64,000 nt of DNA from Thiorhodovibrio litoralis (GCF_033954455.1 NZ_CP121473.1:124001-188000); one strand, 5' to 3'; positions 1 to 9,727 are shown, numbered from the stretch's first letter. Numbers and translations: made by a program. The notes: a model not told the origin generated them from the letters alone.

Positions 1-254
1 GGTAGTACCTTGTAACTGCTGCATGGCGTTGCTTGTCTGCCTGTCGCTCGTCATGACCAGCCCAAACCCGAATGACAGCGACGATCACCCGATGACTTGT
101 TAAATCTGGGTGATTTTGCCGAATCTGGGCGATTTGCTGAGTATGGCTGGCGAAATCAAATTTTGCTGGATCAAATTCTGCTGGCCGCGTGCCGGCAAAA
201 ACCTGCATTCTACCTGTCTTGACCGCGGCTCGCCGCGCCGATTACCACACCCGG

Positions 255-1031
255 ATGTCCAATCAGCACCCAACTGTCATCTTTTTCGGCACTTGCCTGA
301 TCAATACTCTGGCCCCTCGGGCCGGGCTTGCGGCGATGCGGCTGCTGCGACGCGCGGGTGCCCAGGTGCGCTTCCCGCGCGATCAAAGCTGCTGCGGCCA
401 GCCGGCCTACAACGCGGGGTTTGACGACCAGGCGCGACGGGTCGCCCGCGCGCAGCTCAAGGCGCTGGAGGGCGAGGAGCCGATCATTGTGCCCTCGGCC
501 TCCTGTGCCGGAATGTTCCGTCACGAGTATCCGCGCCTGTTCGCTGGCACGCCGGAACAAGCCCCCGCCCAGCACCTGGCGGAGCGCATTGTCGAACTGT
601 GCGACTATCTGCAGCGGATTCTGGGCGTCAATTGGCCGGATCTTGGGCCGCCGGTGCGTGTGGCGCTGCATCAGTCCTGCTCGGCGCGCCGCGAGATGCA
701 GGTGGCGGCACCCGCTCGCGCACTGCTTGAGGGTCTCGCCCAGGTCGAGGTGCTCGAGCCCGCGCGCGCGAGCGATTGCTGCGGCTTCGGCGGTACCTTT
801 GCGGTCAAGCAGCCGGACATCTCCGAAGCCATGACTGCTGACAAGGCCGGAGCCCTGCTAGCAACCGATGCCTCGGTGCTGGTCAGCCAGGATCTCGGTT
901 GCCTGACCAGTCTCGAGGGCTATCTGCGCCGCCAGGGCGCGATGATGCAAGTGCAGCACATCGCCGAATTTCTGTGGGAGCGTATTGCCTCACCCGAGGC
1001 TGAGGCACTAAAGACCGGAGACGCGCGATGA
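255..1031 (+). CDS. lutA: LutA/LldE-type lactate utilisation protein, cysteine-rich Fe-S subunit
   Basis: Subunit of the LutABC complex, which in other bacteria oxidises L-lactate to pyruvate in the cytoplasm. The 258-residue protein has two CCG-type cysteine-rich repeats: SCCGQPAYNAGF near the N-terminus and DCCGFGGTFAVK about 170 residues on, the usual iron-sulfur or heterodisulfide-reductase-like pattern. I chose the ATG at 255 because MSNQHPTVIFFGTCL matches the family start; the frame is open further upstream to 189 but that part looks unlike the family. The stop overlaps the lutB start by 4 bases (ATGA), so the genes are probably translationally coupled. The first 254 bases of the window hold no gene I can support, only short imperfect direct repeats near 100-180. 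Confidence 0.88.
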   Translation: MSNQHPTVIFFGTCLINTLAPRAGLAAMRLLRRAGAQVRFPRDQSCCGQPAYNAGFDDQARRVARAQLKALEGEEPIIVPSASCAGMFRHEYPRLFAGTPEQAPAQHLAERIVELCDYLQRILGVNWPDLGPPVRVALHQSCSARREMQVAAPARALLEGLAQVEVLEPARASDCCGFGGTFAVKQPDISEAMTADKAGALLATDASVLVSQDLGCLTSLEGYLRRQGAMMQVQHIAEFLWERIASPEAEALKTGDAR

Positions 1032-2425
1032 GCAGCCCACTGAGGACTCGCCTGCGCGAAGCCCTCGCGCGCGCACCGGCGCGGCGCAATATTGGCCGCG
1101 CCATGGCCGGGCTGGTCGACAAACGCCGCGCCGCCTTTCCCGACGCGCAAGCCCTCGAGCAACTGCGCGATCAGGGCCAGGCAATTCGCGACCAGGCACT
1201 CGCCAATCTGCCCGCGCTGCTGCGCGAGCTTGAGGCGAACTGCCGCGCCAATGGCATCGAAGTCCATTGGGCGCGCACCGCCGCGGAGGCCAATGAGAAG
1301 GTGCGCGAGCTTGTCCAAGCCGCCGGCACCACGAGCGTGCTCAAGGGCAAGTCCATGGTGTCGGAAGAAATCGGCCTGAATGCGGCCCTGGCCGAGGCCG
1401 GGATCGAGGCGCTGGAAACCGATCTCGGTGAATGGATCATCCAGCTCGCCGGCGAAGCGCCGTCCCATATCGTCGCACCGGCTGTGCATCTGGACCGCCG
1501 CGAAGTCGCCGCGCGCTTTCGCGAGCATTTTCCGGAACTTGAGGTGGGGGAGGAGATCGCCGACCTGACGGCATTGGCCCGCCGGCTCTTGCGTGAGCGC
1601 TTCGCGCAACTGCGCGTGGGTATCAGCGGGGTCAATTTCCTGATCGCCGAGACCGGCACCCTGTGCCTGATCGAGAACGAAGGCAACGGCCGGTTGTGCA
1701 CCACCCTGCCCGAGGTGCATATCGCCATTACCGGCATCGAGAAAGTGATCGCCCGGCTCGATCAACTCCCGCCACTGCTGCGGCTGCTGACCCGCAGCGC
1801 CACCGGCCAGCCGATCACCACCTATGTCAATCTCATCAGCGGCCCGCGTGGCACTGATGAGCGCGACGGACCGCGCGCGGTGCATCTGATCCTGCTCGAC
1901 AACGGCCGCGCGCGCCTGCAGGCGGACCCCGAGCTGCGCGCAACCCTGCGTTGCATCCGCTGCGGTGCCTGCATGAATCACTGCCCGGTCTATACCCGCG
2001 TGGGTGGCCATGGCTATGGCACCGTCTATCCCGGCCCCCTGGGCGCCGTGCTCGAGCCGCGCCTGCACGGGCTCGCCGCCCCAGGCGAGCTGGCCGAGGC
2101 CTCCAGCCTGTGCGGCGCCTGCGCCGAGGTCTGCCCGGTGCGGATTCCGCTGCCCCAGCTCATTCGCCGGGTGCGACGCGACCGCGCGCGGGTCTCGCCG
2201 GGCACTACTGGCAGGCAGGCGCGCCTGTGGTCGCTGTGGGCGGCGATCATGGCGCATCCTGCGCGCGCCCGCGCCGTCACGCGCACGCTGGCGTTGCTCG
2301 CACCTGTGATCAACCCCGCACTGCACTGGCTGCCAAGCCCCTGGACCCGTCATCGCCAGCCGCCACAGCTGGCACGGGAAACCCTGGCCAAGCTGGCCAG
2401 CGAGGAGGGATTTGGCGATGAGTGA
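1028..2425 (+). CDS. lutB: LutB/LldF-type iron-sulfur lactate utilisation protein
   Basis: Electron-transfer subunit of LutABC, 465 residues, the usual family length. The N-terminal two thirds is an LUD domain containing SVLKGKSMVSEEIGLN and ETGTLCLIENEGNGR. Two ferredoxin-type 4Fe-4S clusters follow: C309, C312, C315 and C319 (CIRCGACMNHCPVY), and C362, C365 and C369 (CGACAEVCPV). The C-terminal tail matches the LutB C-terminal extension. It overlaps lutA by 4 bases and lutC by 8, so the three form one operon. Assignment rests on motif order and context; the electron acceptor cannot be read from the sequence. Confidence 0.9.
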   Translation: MSSPLRTRLREALARAPARRNIGRAMAGLVDKRRAAFPDAQALEQLRDQGQAIRDQALANLPALLRELEANCRANGIEVHWARTAAEANEKVRELVQAAGTTSVLKGKSMVSEEIGLNAALAEAGIEALETDLGEWIIQLAGEAPSHIVAPAVHLDRREVAARFREHFPELEVGEEIADLTALARRLLRERFAQLRVGISGVNFLIAETGTLCLIENEGNGRLCTTLPEVHIAITGIEKVIARLDQLPPLLRLLTRSATGQPITTYVNLISGPRGTDERDGPRAVHLILLDNGRARLQADPELRATLRCIRCGACMNHCPVYTRVGGHGYGTVYPGPLGAVLEPRLHGLAAPGELAEASSLCGACAEVCPVRIPLPQLIRRVRRDRARVSPGTTGRQARLWSLWAAIMAHPARARAVTRTLALLAPVINPALHWLPSPWTRHRQPPQLARETLAKLASEEGFGDE

Positions 2426-3128
2426 GGCGCGCGAGGGGATTCTTGGTCGCTTGCTTGCCACTGCGGATGCATCCGGCCCCGCATCGCCGGGACAGGCAGC
2501 TGCAGATGGCCGGACCGCGACTCATGGCGGCAAGGCCAATGACGATAGCAATCTGGATGAATTCCTCAAGGCGCTGGAGGCCGTGCATGGCGAAGTCCAT
2601 CGCGTCGGCACCGATTGGCCGGAGGTCATCGCCGAGATGCTGGCGGCTGCCAGGGTCGATCAGCTGTGGTATGGCGCGAACAGCCCGCACGGGGCGCAGT
2701 TGCAAGCTCGCTGGCCGTCGCCAAGCGCGGGCAGCGAACTTGCCGGAGCGGTCCCCCGACTCAAGCCCTTTGACAAATCCATCGAGCGCTGCCGCGAGGC
2801 GCTCTTCGCCGACCGCAGTGCCGGCTTCACCAGCGCCCAGGCAGCCATCGCCGAGACCGGCACCCTGATCCTCTGGCCCGGCCCGGCCGAGCCACGCACC
2901 CTGTCACTGGTGCCCGAGGTCCATTGCGTGCTGCTCGAGCAATCCCGCATCGTTCCAACCCTGGAAGACTGGATGGCGGATTACTGTCAGCAAGCCGATC
3001 GCCCGCCCCTGCCGACTAATCTTCTGTTGATCACCGGCCCGTCGAAATCCGCCGACATCGAACAGACTCTGACGTTCGGCGTCCATGGTCCAAAGCGACT
3101 GATAGTCTTTCTGAAGAATGGAAACTGA
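2418..3128 (+). CDS. lutC: LutC/YkgG-type LUD-domain lactate utilisation protein
   Basis: Third subunit of LutABC, 236 residues from the ATG at 2418 (a GTG-like start at 2412 is also open). The family hallmarks are AAIAETGTLILWPGPAEPR and the C-terminal ITGPSKSADIEQTLTFGVHGPKR, found in LUD-domain proteins. Residues 25-60 are low-complexity and longer than in many homologues. The start lies inside the end of lutB, so translation is likely coupled. A strong hairpin at 3140-3169 follows the gene and probably ends the operon. Confidence 0.87.
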   Translation: MSEAREGILGRLLATADASGPASPGQAAADGRTATHGGKANDDSNLDEFLKALEAVHGEVHRVGTDWPEVIAEMLAAARVDQLWYGANSPHGAQLQARWPSPSAGSELAGAVPRLKPFDKSIERCREALFADRSAGFTSAQAAIAETGTLILWPGPAEPRTLSLVPEVHCVLLEQSRIVPTLEDWMADYCQQADRPPLPTNLLLITGPSKSADIEQTLTFGVHGPKRLIVFLKNGN

Positions 3129-3139
3129 CAGTGATCCTC

Positions 3140-3169
3140 GCAAAATTAAAAGCGCTCTTTTCATTTTGC
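3140..3169. terminator. Hairpin between lutC and the convergent araC-type gene
   Basis: The segment reads GCAAAAT, then AAAAG, a short GC loop, CTTTT and ATTTTGC, so the arms pair almost perfectly over about 13 bases. It sits between two convergent genes. With A-rich and T-rich arms on both sides it could serve as a bidirectional terminator. The function is inferred from position and symmetry. Confidence 0.55.
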
Positions 3170-3213
3170 AAGGACGATTCCTCGCAACATCCATCCTCTC
3201 GTGAACATGAGGG

Positions 3214-4293
3214 TTAAGGTAGACCCCGAAGCGCTTCAGGACTCCCGCCCACTGCACGGCGATACCCCGTCGGTGTGAGACCCGTGAAGCGGCGGAAGGC
3301 GCGCGTAAAATGTTGTTGGCTGTCGTAGCCTGCCGTCATGGCGACATCAATGATTTTGGCGCCCGGGTCGCCGAGCAGACCGCGCGCGAGATCGAAGCGC
3401 GCCTCCTGTAGAACCTGGGAATAGCAGCTACCGCTCTGCTGAAGGCGGCGCTGCAAAGTACGGGGGCTCATGCCCACAATCTCGGCGACAAGGAGAAGAT
3501 CCGGGCGCCCGCCGTTCAGATAGGGTTGCAGGATCATGCGCAGGAGATGCAAGAAGCCCCAGGCCTCGGCCTGGTCGCTCGACCCGTTTGCCTGCCCAAG
3601 AGACAGGGGCTCGGTGTCCGGCGGGGTCGCCGTACCACCACAAGGTCGCGCCAGATATGCGCTTTCGATCAGGATGGACGGGCAAGCTTGGCCGACAAGC
3701 ATGCGGGTGTTGGGGAAGGCCTCGCGCGCAAGGGCGGGTGGGGCATAGCGCGACACAAAGGTCAGCTCACGCGGACACCAGTTCGGGCCGGCGAGGTCGC
3801 TCATGATAGACATGACGCCTTGCAGATTCAGCCACTCGGCAAAGCAGATGAAGGGGTGGCGAGCCAAGTGAACCATGTCACAGATGACGCGAGTCTGATC
3901 GCCTTCCTGCCGCAAGCTCACCCGCAGACCATTGTCCTCCCGACAGGCGATGCGGATGAAGGCCTCCAGACGCTTGTAGCCAGTCTGAGCCGCGAGCATC
4001 TCCGCCAGATGGGCGGGCTTGATGGATGCCCGCGACGCTTGCCGAGCACCCAAATAGCCAAGCTCCATGGGCCCCAGGTCACGGCCACATTGCGCGATAC
4101 ACTCGATCGCAACGGGAACACTGACGTAGAGGTCCGGTGCCTCTTCAAGTTGGGGCGGCAACCGCGACCGCGCGAGTTCACGATCAACCGGCATCCCGAT
4201 CCGGCGCATGACCACCAGATAATCGCGCAAATGTGCCGCCCTGACGATCGCAAGCCTGGCGCTCAACCGTCGTTTCTCCCCCGTGCTCCCCAT
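3214..4293 (-). CDS. AraC-family transcriptional regulator
   Basis: DNA-binding regulator of about 359 residues. The N-terminal 200 residues resemble the AraC-type ligand or arabinose-binding domain found in OruR/QAMS-type regulators (DYLVVMRRIGMPVDRE, LGPMELGYLGARQA). The C-terminal 90 residues contain the two helix-turn-helix motifs: LLLVAEIVGMSPRTLQRRLQ and IIDVAMTAGYDSQQHFTRAFRRFTGLTP. I prefer the ATG at 4293 (MGSTGEKRR) over that at 4368, because the longer form would reach almost to the divergent gene at 4401. It is divergent from the DUF1254 cluster across about 107 bases and is a likely regulator of it. The ligand is unknown. Confidence 0.8.
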   Translation of the reverse strand: MGSTGEKRRLSARLAIVRAAHLRDYLVVMRRIGMPVDRELARSRLPPQLEEAPDLYVSVPVAIECIAQCGRDLGPMELGYLGARQASRASIKPAHLAEMLAAQTGYKRLEAFIRIACREDNGLRVSLRQEGDQTRVICDMVHLARHPFICFAEWLNLQGVMSIMSDLAGPNWCPRELTFVSRYAPPALAREAFPNTRMLVGQACPSILIESAYLARPCGGTATPPDTEPLSLGQANGSSDQAEAWGFLHLLRMILQPYLNGGRPDLLLVAEIVGMSPRTLQRRLQQSGSCYSQVLQEARFDLARGLLGDPGAKIIDVAMTAGYDSQQHFTRAFRRFTGLTPTGYRRAVGGSPEALRGLP

Positions 4294-4400
4294 CTCGCCC
4301 CGTGCCGCGCCCCTAAACGTTGGCGCGAAATGGGCAAAACCGGCACCGGACAACAGGTAGCATCGCAAGAGAACATAAAACTCTCAGAGGTGGACTGACA

Positions 4401-5902
4401 ATGACGCAAATAATGACCTCCGCCAGTGCTTGCGCGCTCGTCCTAGCGCTTGGACCGGCTTTCGCTCAGGTCTCTCCCGAAACCCTGGACTCCATCTCAA
4501 TCCCCGACAAGGCCGAAACCTCGATCGGCACCTTGGAGTTCTTCGACGGCGTACCGAAAGACGCAACCGTTGCCGTCGTCTACGACAACCTCGACCGGAT
4601 GCGAGGAACGACCGTATTCCTCGACAACATCGGCGCCGTTTCGATGTACGCGGTTCGCACCGGTCTTGCCGATGCCGGGGCAAAGGGCGCGCACAAGATC
4701 GCCCTGTTCGAAGAGTTGTTGGATTCCCAAACCCTTGTCGTCACCGCGAACACCTCGACCCTTTACGCCTACACCTACACCGATCTCGCCCAGGACGGCC
4801 CGACCGTGATCGAGGTGCCGCCCGGCATGCTGGGATTTCTTGACGACGCCTGGCAGCGCTTTGTCGGCAACATGGGCGTCACCGGCCCGGACAAGGGCAA
4901 GGGCGGCAACTACCTGGTGATTCCTCCTGGCTATACCGGCGAAATCCCCGATGGCTACTTTCTGCTCAAGCCGCCGACAAATCGGAATTTTCTGTTCCTG
5001 CGCGGCTCGATCAAGGACGGGCTGAAGCCCGCAGTTGAGAATATTACCTCCAATCTGAAGGTCTATCCGCTGAAAGAGGCCGCAAACCCGGTGGCGACCG
5101 AATTCGTCAACCTGTCGAACAAGGCTTTCAACACGGTATTCCGAAGCGATGTCAGCTACTTCGAGGCGCTGAATCAGGTCATCCAGGATGAGCCCATCGA
5201 TGCCATCAGTCCCGAGGTGCGCGGCACCATCGCCGCCATCGGCATTGTCAAGGGCCAGCCCTTCGTGCCCGATGAGCGGATGAAAAAGCTGCTGACCGAA
5301 GCCGCCACGCTCGCCGACGCGACCGCCCGCGCCATCACCTACCACCCGCGCTTTGACGGTGTGCGGATCTATCCGGATGACCCCAACAGCGTCTGGTCCA
5401 CGGCATTCGCCAACCGCAACACCAGTTTCGAGGCCGACGGAACCATGGACCTCGGCGCGCGGGTGCTCTACTACTTCAACGCCGGCGGCGTGACCCCGGC
5501 CATGGCCACCAGCCATGCGGGGCAAGGGTCGGACTACGCGCTCGCGCTGCTCGACGCTGACAAGCAGGCATTCGACGGCTCCAAGACCTACAGGCTGCAT
5601 CTGCCCAAGGATGTGCCGGTCAACGACTTCTGGGCGGTGACCGTCTACGACACCCAGACCCGGTCGCAGCTCCAGACCAGCCAGAACTTCCCGACCGTCG
5701 GCAGCCAGTCGAAGGGCATGACCCAGATTCGGACGGTTCCTGGGACCTCTACTTCGCGCCCGAAGCGGCTGCGGGCAAAGAAGGCAACTGGCTGCAGACC
5801 GTCCCCGGCAAGAGCTGGTTCACCATCCTGCGCCTCTACGGTCCGCTGGAGCCCTGGATCAACAAGACCTGGCGGCCAGGCGAAATCGAATTGGTTGAAT
5901 AA
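4401..5902 (+). pseudogene. Exported DUF1254/DUF1214 protein with a 3' frameshift
   Basis: The start at 4401 follows AGAGG and encodes a signal peptide (MTQIMTSASACALVLALGPAFAQ). The body holds a DUF1254 domain and then a DUF1214 domain, and is closely similar to the next gene. Near base 5727 the frame slips. The current frame runs on to 5924 with an Arg/Pro-rich tail, whereas adding one base there restores SDGSWDLYFAPEA, KSWFTILRLYGPLEPWINK and RPGEIELVE up to a TAA at 5900-5902. That restored tail aligns residue for residue with the paralogue at 5927. The missing base (CAGATTC where CAGAATTC is expected) is either a real mutation or a sequencing error. The biochemical role of this family is not established. 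Confidence 0.8.
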
Positions 5903-5926
5903 AGGGCTTCGAAGGAGCACGTGACA

Positions 5927-7444
5927 ATGACATACAGATTTCTCATTACAACAGTTGCCATCACGACAACAGTTGCCATCACGCTCGCGCTGTCACCGGT
6001 AGCGCGGGCGGAGGTCTCGGCGGATACCCTGAAAGCCATTTCGATCCCTGACAAGGTCGAGACGCCCATCGGCACTCTGGAATTCTTCGACGGCGTGCCG
6101 ACCGACGCCACGGTCGCCACGGTCTACGACAACCTCGACCGCATGCGCGGCGTCCAGGTGTTTCTCGACAATCAGGGTGCTGCGTCGATTTACGCCATGC
6201 GAACCGGCAATGCGAGCATCGGCGCGGACGCCTCGAACAAGTTCACCATCACCGCGCAGATGCTGCAGCCGGAATCCCTGTACCTGACCGGCAATACATC
6301 GACGCTCTATTCGCTGGGCTATATCGACCTGAAGAAGGAAGGCCCGCTGGTCCTCGAACTTCCCCCCGGCATGTTGGGGTTTGTCGATGACGCCTGGTTC
6401 AGGTTCGTCGAAAACCTTGGCCTGATCGGGCCGGACAAGGGCAAGGGCGGGAAATATCTGCTCCTGCCACCGGATCATGAGGGCGACGTCCCGGACGGGT
6501 ACTTCGTGATAAAGCCAGATACCTACAGCAACCTGGTGTTTCTGCGCGCCTCCATCGCGAAAGGCCTCGCGCCCGCAGTCGAGAACATCAAGACGCACCT
6601 GAAGGTCTACCCTCTGGGGCAGGCGGCAAATCCGCCCGAAACGGAGTTCGTCGACCTCTCGGGCGTGAGTTACAACACCATTTCGGCGAATGACTTCAGC
6701 TTCTTCGAGGGTCTCAACGAGGTGGTTCAGGAAGAACCCATCGATGCCATCGGTCCGGAAGCGAGGGGGCTTCTGGCGTCCATCGGCATCGTCAAGGGTG
6801 AACCCTTCAATCCCGATGCCCGAATGAAGAAGCTCCTGAATCAGGCCGCAACCATCGGCAACGCGACGGCCCGGGCAATCACCTATCAGCCCCGCATTGG
6901 CGGCGTCTACATCTACCCCGACACGAACAGCGCCTGGATAACTGCCTACGCCAACAAGAACACCTCCTTCGAGTCGGATGGCACGATGAACCTGGACGCG
7001 CGCGTTCTGTTCTATTTCAACTACACCGGCGTGACCCCGGCGATGGCAACCACTCGGGCCGGAGAAGGGTCTGACTACGCTATGGCCTATCTGGATGCCG
7101 AAAAGAAGGCTTTTGACGGATCAAAAACCTACAAGCTGACCCTTCCCAAAGATGTGCCAGTCAACAACTTCTGGGCCGTGACACTCTATAACACCCAGAC
7201 ACGTTCGCTGCTGCAGACCGGACAGAAATTCCCGACCGTGGGCAGCCAGAGCGACGGCATGTCGAAGAATGCCGATGGCTCATATGACGTGTATTTTGCC
7301 CCGGAAGCCCCCGACGGCAAGGAAGGCAACTGGGTCCAGACCCTGCCCGGTAAGAGTTGGTTCACCATCCTGCGCATGTACGGTCCGCTGGAGCCCTGGA
7401 TCAACAAGACCTGGCGGCCGGGCGAGATTGAGATTGTGAAGTAG
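5927..7444 (+). CDS. Exported DUF1254/DUF1214 protein
   Basis: Intact 505-residue paralogue of the preceding gene. The start is at ATG 5927 with GGAG at 5914-5917; an in-frame GTG at 5921 is the alternative. The signal peptide ends near SPVARA and contains an exact 18-base tandem duplication encoding TTVAIT twice. DUF1254 covers roughly residues 70-200 and DUF1214 roughly 380-490 (ending MYGPLEPWINKTWRPGEIEIV). With the restored upstream stop at 5902 the two genes lie 24 bases apart and probably form an operon. The protein is periplasmic by inference; its activity is unknown. Confidence 0.85.
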   Translation: MTYRFLITTVAITTTVAITLALSPVARAEVSADTLKAISIPDKVETPIGTLEFFDGVPTDATVATVYDNLDRMRGVQVFLDNQGAASIYAMRTGNASIGADASNKFTITAQMLQPESLYLTGNTSTLYSLGYIDLKKEGPLVLELPPGMLGFVDDAWFRFVENLGLIGPDKGKGGKYLLLPPDHEGDVPDGYFVIKPDTYSNLVFLRASIAKGLAPAVENIKTHLKVYPLGQAANPPETEFVDLSGVSYNTISANDFSFFEGLNEVVQEEPIDAIGPEARGLLASIGIVKGEPFNPDARMKKLLNQAATIGNATARAITYQPRIGGVYIYPDTNSAWITAYANKNTSFESDGTMNLDARVLFYFNYTGVTPAMATTRAGEGSDYAMAYLDAEKKAFDGSKTYKLTLPKDVPVNNFWAVTLYNTQTRSLLQTGQKFPTVGSQSDGMSKNADGSYDVYFAPEAPDGKEGNWVQTLPGKSWFTILRMYGPLEPWINKTWRPGEIEIVK

Positions 7445-7511
7445 CGCGGTCATTTCCCGCACGTTTCCAACCTGGTTAGATAAGCACAACTGGTACAACT
7501 GGAGTTTTTCT

Positions 7512-8984
7512 ATGATCCTGAAACATCTGGCCTCAAAGCTGATGGTGGCTGCTGCCGCTCTCTGCCTTGCCCTACCCGCGCAGGCGGAGCAGAGCGCCGA
7601 GGCGCCAAAACTCGAGGAGATTGCCGCGCGGGCCTATCTTTACGGGCTGCAACAGGCGATTTACTACGGCCAGCGCTGGACTTACACCCAGAATGACGCC
7701 AAGGACAACATCGTATACGCGGGCCTGAACCAGTTTTCCTGGGTGCGCAAGCAGATTACCCCCGATTATCCGGTGGTGACGCCAAATGCGACGACGCTCT
7801 ATGGTGCCGGCTTTCTTGACCTGCGCGCAGGGCCGGTTGTCATCGAAGTGCCAGAGATCACGGACCGCTATTTCAGTGTGCAGGTTATGGATCAGTACGG
7901 CATTTTCCGCATGATCGTCGGGTCGCCGTTCAATGGCACAAGGGCGCGAAAATATATCCTGGTGCCGCCGGGGTTCACCGGCGATGTTCCGGCGGATTTT
8001 CCGACCACCGAAATCGTGCAATGGCCGGCCCTGACCGCTTACGGCGTCGTGCGAATGGCCGTCGAAACCGGATCCGAGGCCGAGATCAAGGAGATCAACG
8101 GCTATCAAGATGAAACCACCATTACGCCCCTGGCCGACTGGCTGGCCAATGGCCACAAGGGCATCCCCCAAGCCGACAGAAAAATCGTGAAAGGCGATTT
8201 CCTCATCCCAGATGGTCTGCCCGAATATCAGTTCGGTCAGGTCGACAAACAGACTGCCGAGCAGTACTTCACCCTGCTCAGCGTGATCCTGAACGATCCG
8301 ACCATGCCAACCATGAAGGATTCCATCATGGAAGCCGACATGCTCAAGCAACTTGAGATGTTCAACATCGGCAAGGGCCTGGCCTTTGACTGGGCCAAAC
8401 TGACAGACGAGCAGCAAACGGCACTCGAGACCGGGTTCAAGGCCGGGTTCGACAACGTGCGCAAGACGCTGAAGACCAACATGATAAACATGAATGGCTG
8501 GGGCGTCGTGCGAAATGACGGCGGATTCGAAACCCGCTGGATGGATCGTGCAATCATAGCCGACGCAGCCTGGGCAGCACCGGACAAGAACATCTCGCAT
8601 GGTGGCGCCTTCCTGTTCACAGATTCCGAAGGCAAGCCCTTCGATGGCAAGAATAGCTACACCCTGACCTTCGACATGAACGATCTGCCGCCGGTCACCC
8701 AATTCTGGTCCATCCCGATCTACAGCGCGGAAGGCTATTTTGTGGCCAATGAGATCAACCGCTATACCGTCAACAGCTTCATGCTGGCGGCCGGTGAGTT
8801 GGTGGCCAAGGACGGCAAGCTGGTGATCTATATCCAGCACGAAAAGCCTTCTGACCCGGATCGGGCCAAGAACTGGCTTCCGGCGCCGGCCAAAGGGTTT
8901 CGCTTCACCGCACGCTTTTACGGCCCCTACGCTCCGCTCGTGAACGGAACCTACGACATGCCCAAAGTGATTAAGGCGCAATAA
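7512..8984 (+). CDS. Exported DUF1254/DUF1214 protein, divergent paralogue
   Basis: 490 residues with signal peptide MILKHLASKLMVAAAALCLALPAQA. DUF1254 features include AYLYGLQQAIYYGQRW, TPNATTLYGAGFLDL and RYFSVQVMDQYG. The DUF1214 end includes YTLTFDMNDLPPVTQFWSI and ARFYGPYAPLVNGTY. It is only distantly related to the two preceding copies but has the same domain order. It lies 67 bases downstream in the same orientation, so co-transcription is likely. Three such proteins beside a divergent AraC regulator suggest one regulated periplasmic system of unknown substrate. Confidence 0.85.
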   Translation: MILKHLASKLMVAAAALCLALPAQAEQSAEAPKLEEIAARAYLYGLQQAIYYGQRWTYTQNDAKDNIVYAGLNQFSWVRKQITPDYPVVTPNATTLYGAGFLDLRAGPVVIEVPEITDRYFSVQVMDQYGIFRMIVGSPFNGTRARKYILVPPGFTGDVPADFPTTEIVQWPALTAYGVVRMAVETGSEAEIKEINGYQDETTITPLADWLANGHKGIPQADRKIVKGDFLIPDGLPEYQFGQVDKQTAEQYFTLLSVILNDPTMPTMKDSIMEADMLKQLEMFNIGKGLAFDWAKLTDEQQTALETGFKAGFDNVRKTLKTNMINMNGWGVVRNDGGFETRWMDRAIIADAAWAAPDKNISHGGAFLFTDSEGKPFDGKNSYTLTFDMNDLPPVTQFWSIPIYSAEGYFVANEINRYTVNSFMLAAGELVAKDGKLVIYIQHEKPSDPDRAKNWLPAPAKGFRFTARFYGPYAPLVNGTYDMPKVIKAQ

Positions 8985-9234
8985 GCCATTATCGGTGCAT
9001 GCGAATGGGGCGATGGGTTGGAGAACTGCCAGCGCTCTAAATGGAAATCTGGTTCTGCCGTGGGCTCGAACGCGACCCTGTGTCGCAGGGAACGGCTGCC
9101 GCACACGGGCAGCTGCCGCCCCGTCCACGGGCGATTGCCAGGCAACGCGCTGGAAGAACTCGAAGTCCGGCTCGGGCCCAGGTTTTCAGCGGCGTTAAGC
9201 GGCCGCGTCTGGGCTGAGACCCCGGAGTCGGCAA

Positions 9235-9594
9235 CTAGTAGTCACTGCCAATCTCAGGGCGGAGTCTGCGAAATAGTTCTGCCATTTTCGCGAGCAACAA
9301 CTCGCCCGCCGCGTGCAACTCGTCGGCTGGCATCGGACGCGCGATGCCTAAGCCCTGACCGCGCCGGCAGCCAAGCCAAGTCAGCACTGCGGTGTGCTCC
9401 AGGGTCTCGATTCCTTCGGCAATCACCGTGCGATTGAAGGCTTGCGAGAGTCGCACCACGCTTTCGACGATCGCCATATCGCCGTGATCCTCCAACATGT
9501 CGCGCACGAAGCACTGGTCGATCTTGAGCAGGTCGACGGGCAGGCAGCGGTAACCCTCTGAAACGGCTTCTTCAGTGGACACCTCATCGCTCAA
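9235..9594 (-). pseudogene. C-terminal fragment of an EAL-domain (cyclic-di-GMP phosphodiesterase) protein
   Basis: About 110 residues match the last third of an EAL domain: LPVDLLKIDQCFVRDM, AIVESVVRLSQAFNRTVIAEGIET, and LGCRRGQGLGIARPMP (family Q-G-Y/F-x-x-x-x-P region). The EAL signature and the first catalytic acids are missing, and the first 15 residues do not look like the family. The protein therefore cannot be an active phosphodiesterase as it stands. The break lies a few bases upstream of the neighbouring insertion element, so truncation by transposition is the simplest explanation. Confidence 0.7.
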
Positions 9595-9709
9595 GTTGGA
9601 GTAGAATCGCGTTGACTGGCCCCGCCAGTTCCACTACAAAATCACCTCTCCTTATAGGTTTCCGAACCCTTAATAATCGCGTAAGGAAAGTTTCATTAAA
9701 GACTTAAAC

Positions 9710-9727
9710 ATCTTTCCTCAGAAAGAT
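9710..9727. other. Short hairpin upstream of the ISAzo13-type transposase
   Basis: A perfect 7-base stem (ATCTTTC / GAAAGAT) around CTCA lies about 90 bases before the transposase start. The whole stretch 9595-9815 is AT-rich and carries no gene. The hairpin could limit read-through into the transposase, as in other insertion elements, but that is inference. I could not identify convincing terminal inverted repeats for the element. Confidence 0.35.

Noticed and set aside
920-2461. Long open frame on the minus strand opposite lutB
   Set aside because: It is antisense to a clear lutB, has no recognisable motif and a composition typical of the shadow frame in GC-rich genes.
4497-5600. Long minus-strand frame opposite the first DUF1254 gene
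   Set aside because: Shadow of the real gene; the paralogue at 5927 and the gene at 7512 show similar antisense frames without conserved protein features.
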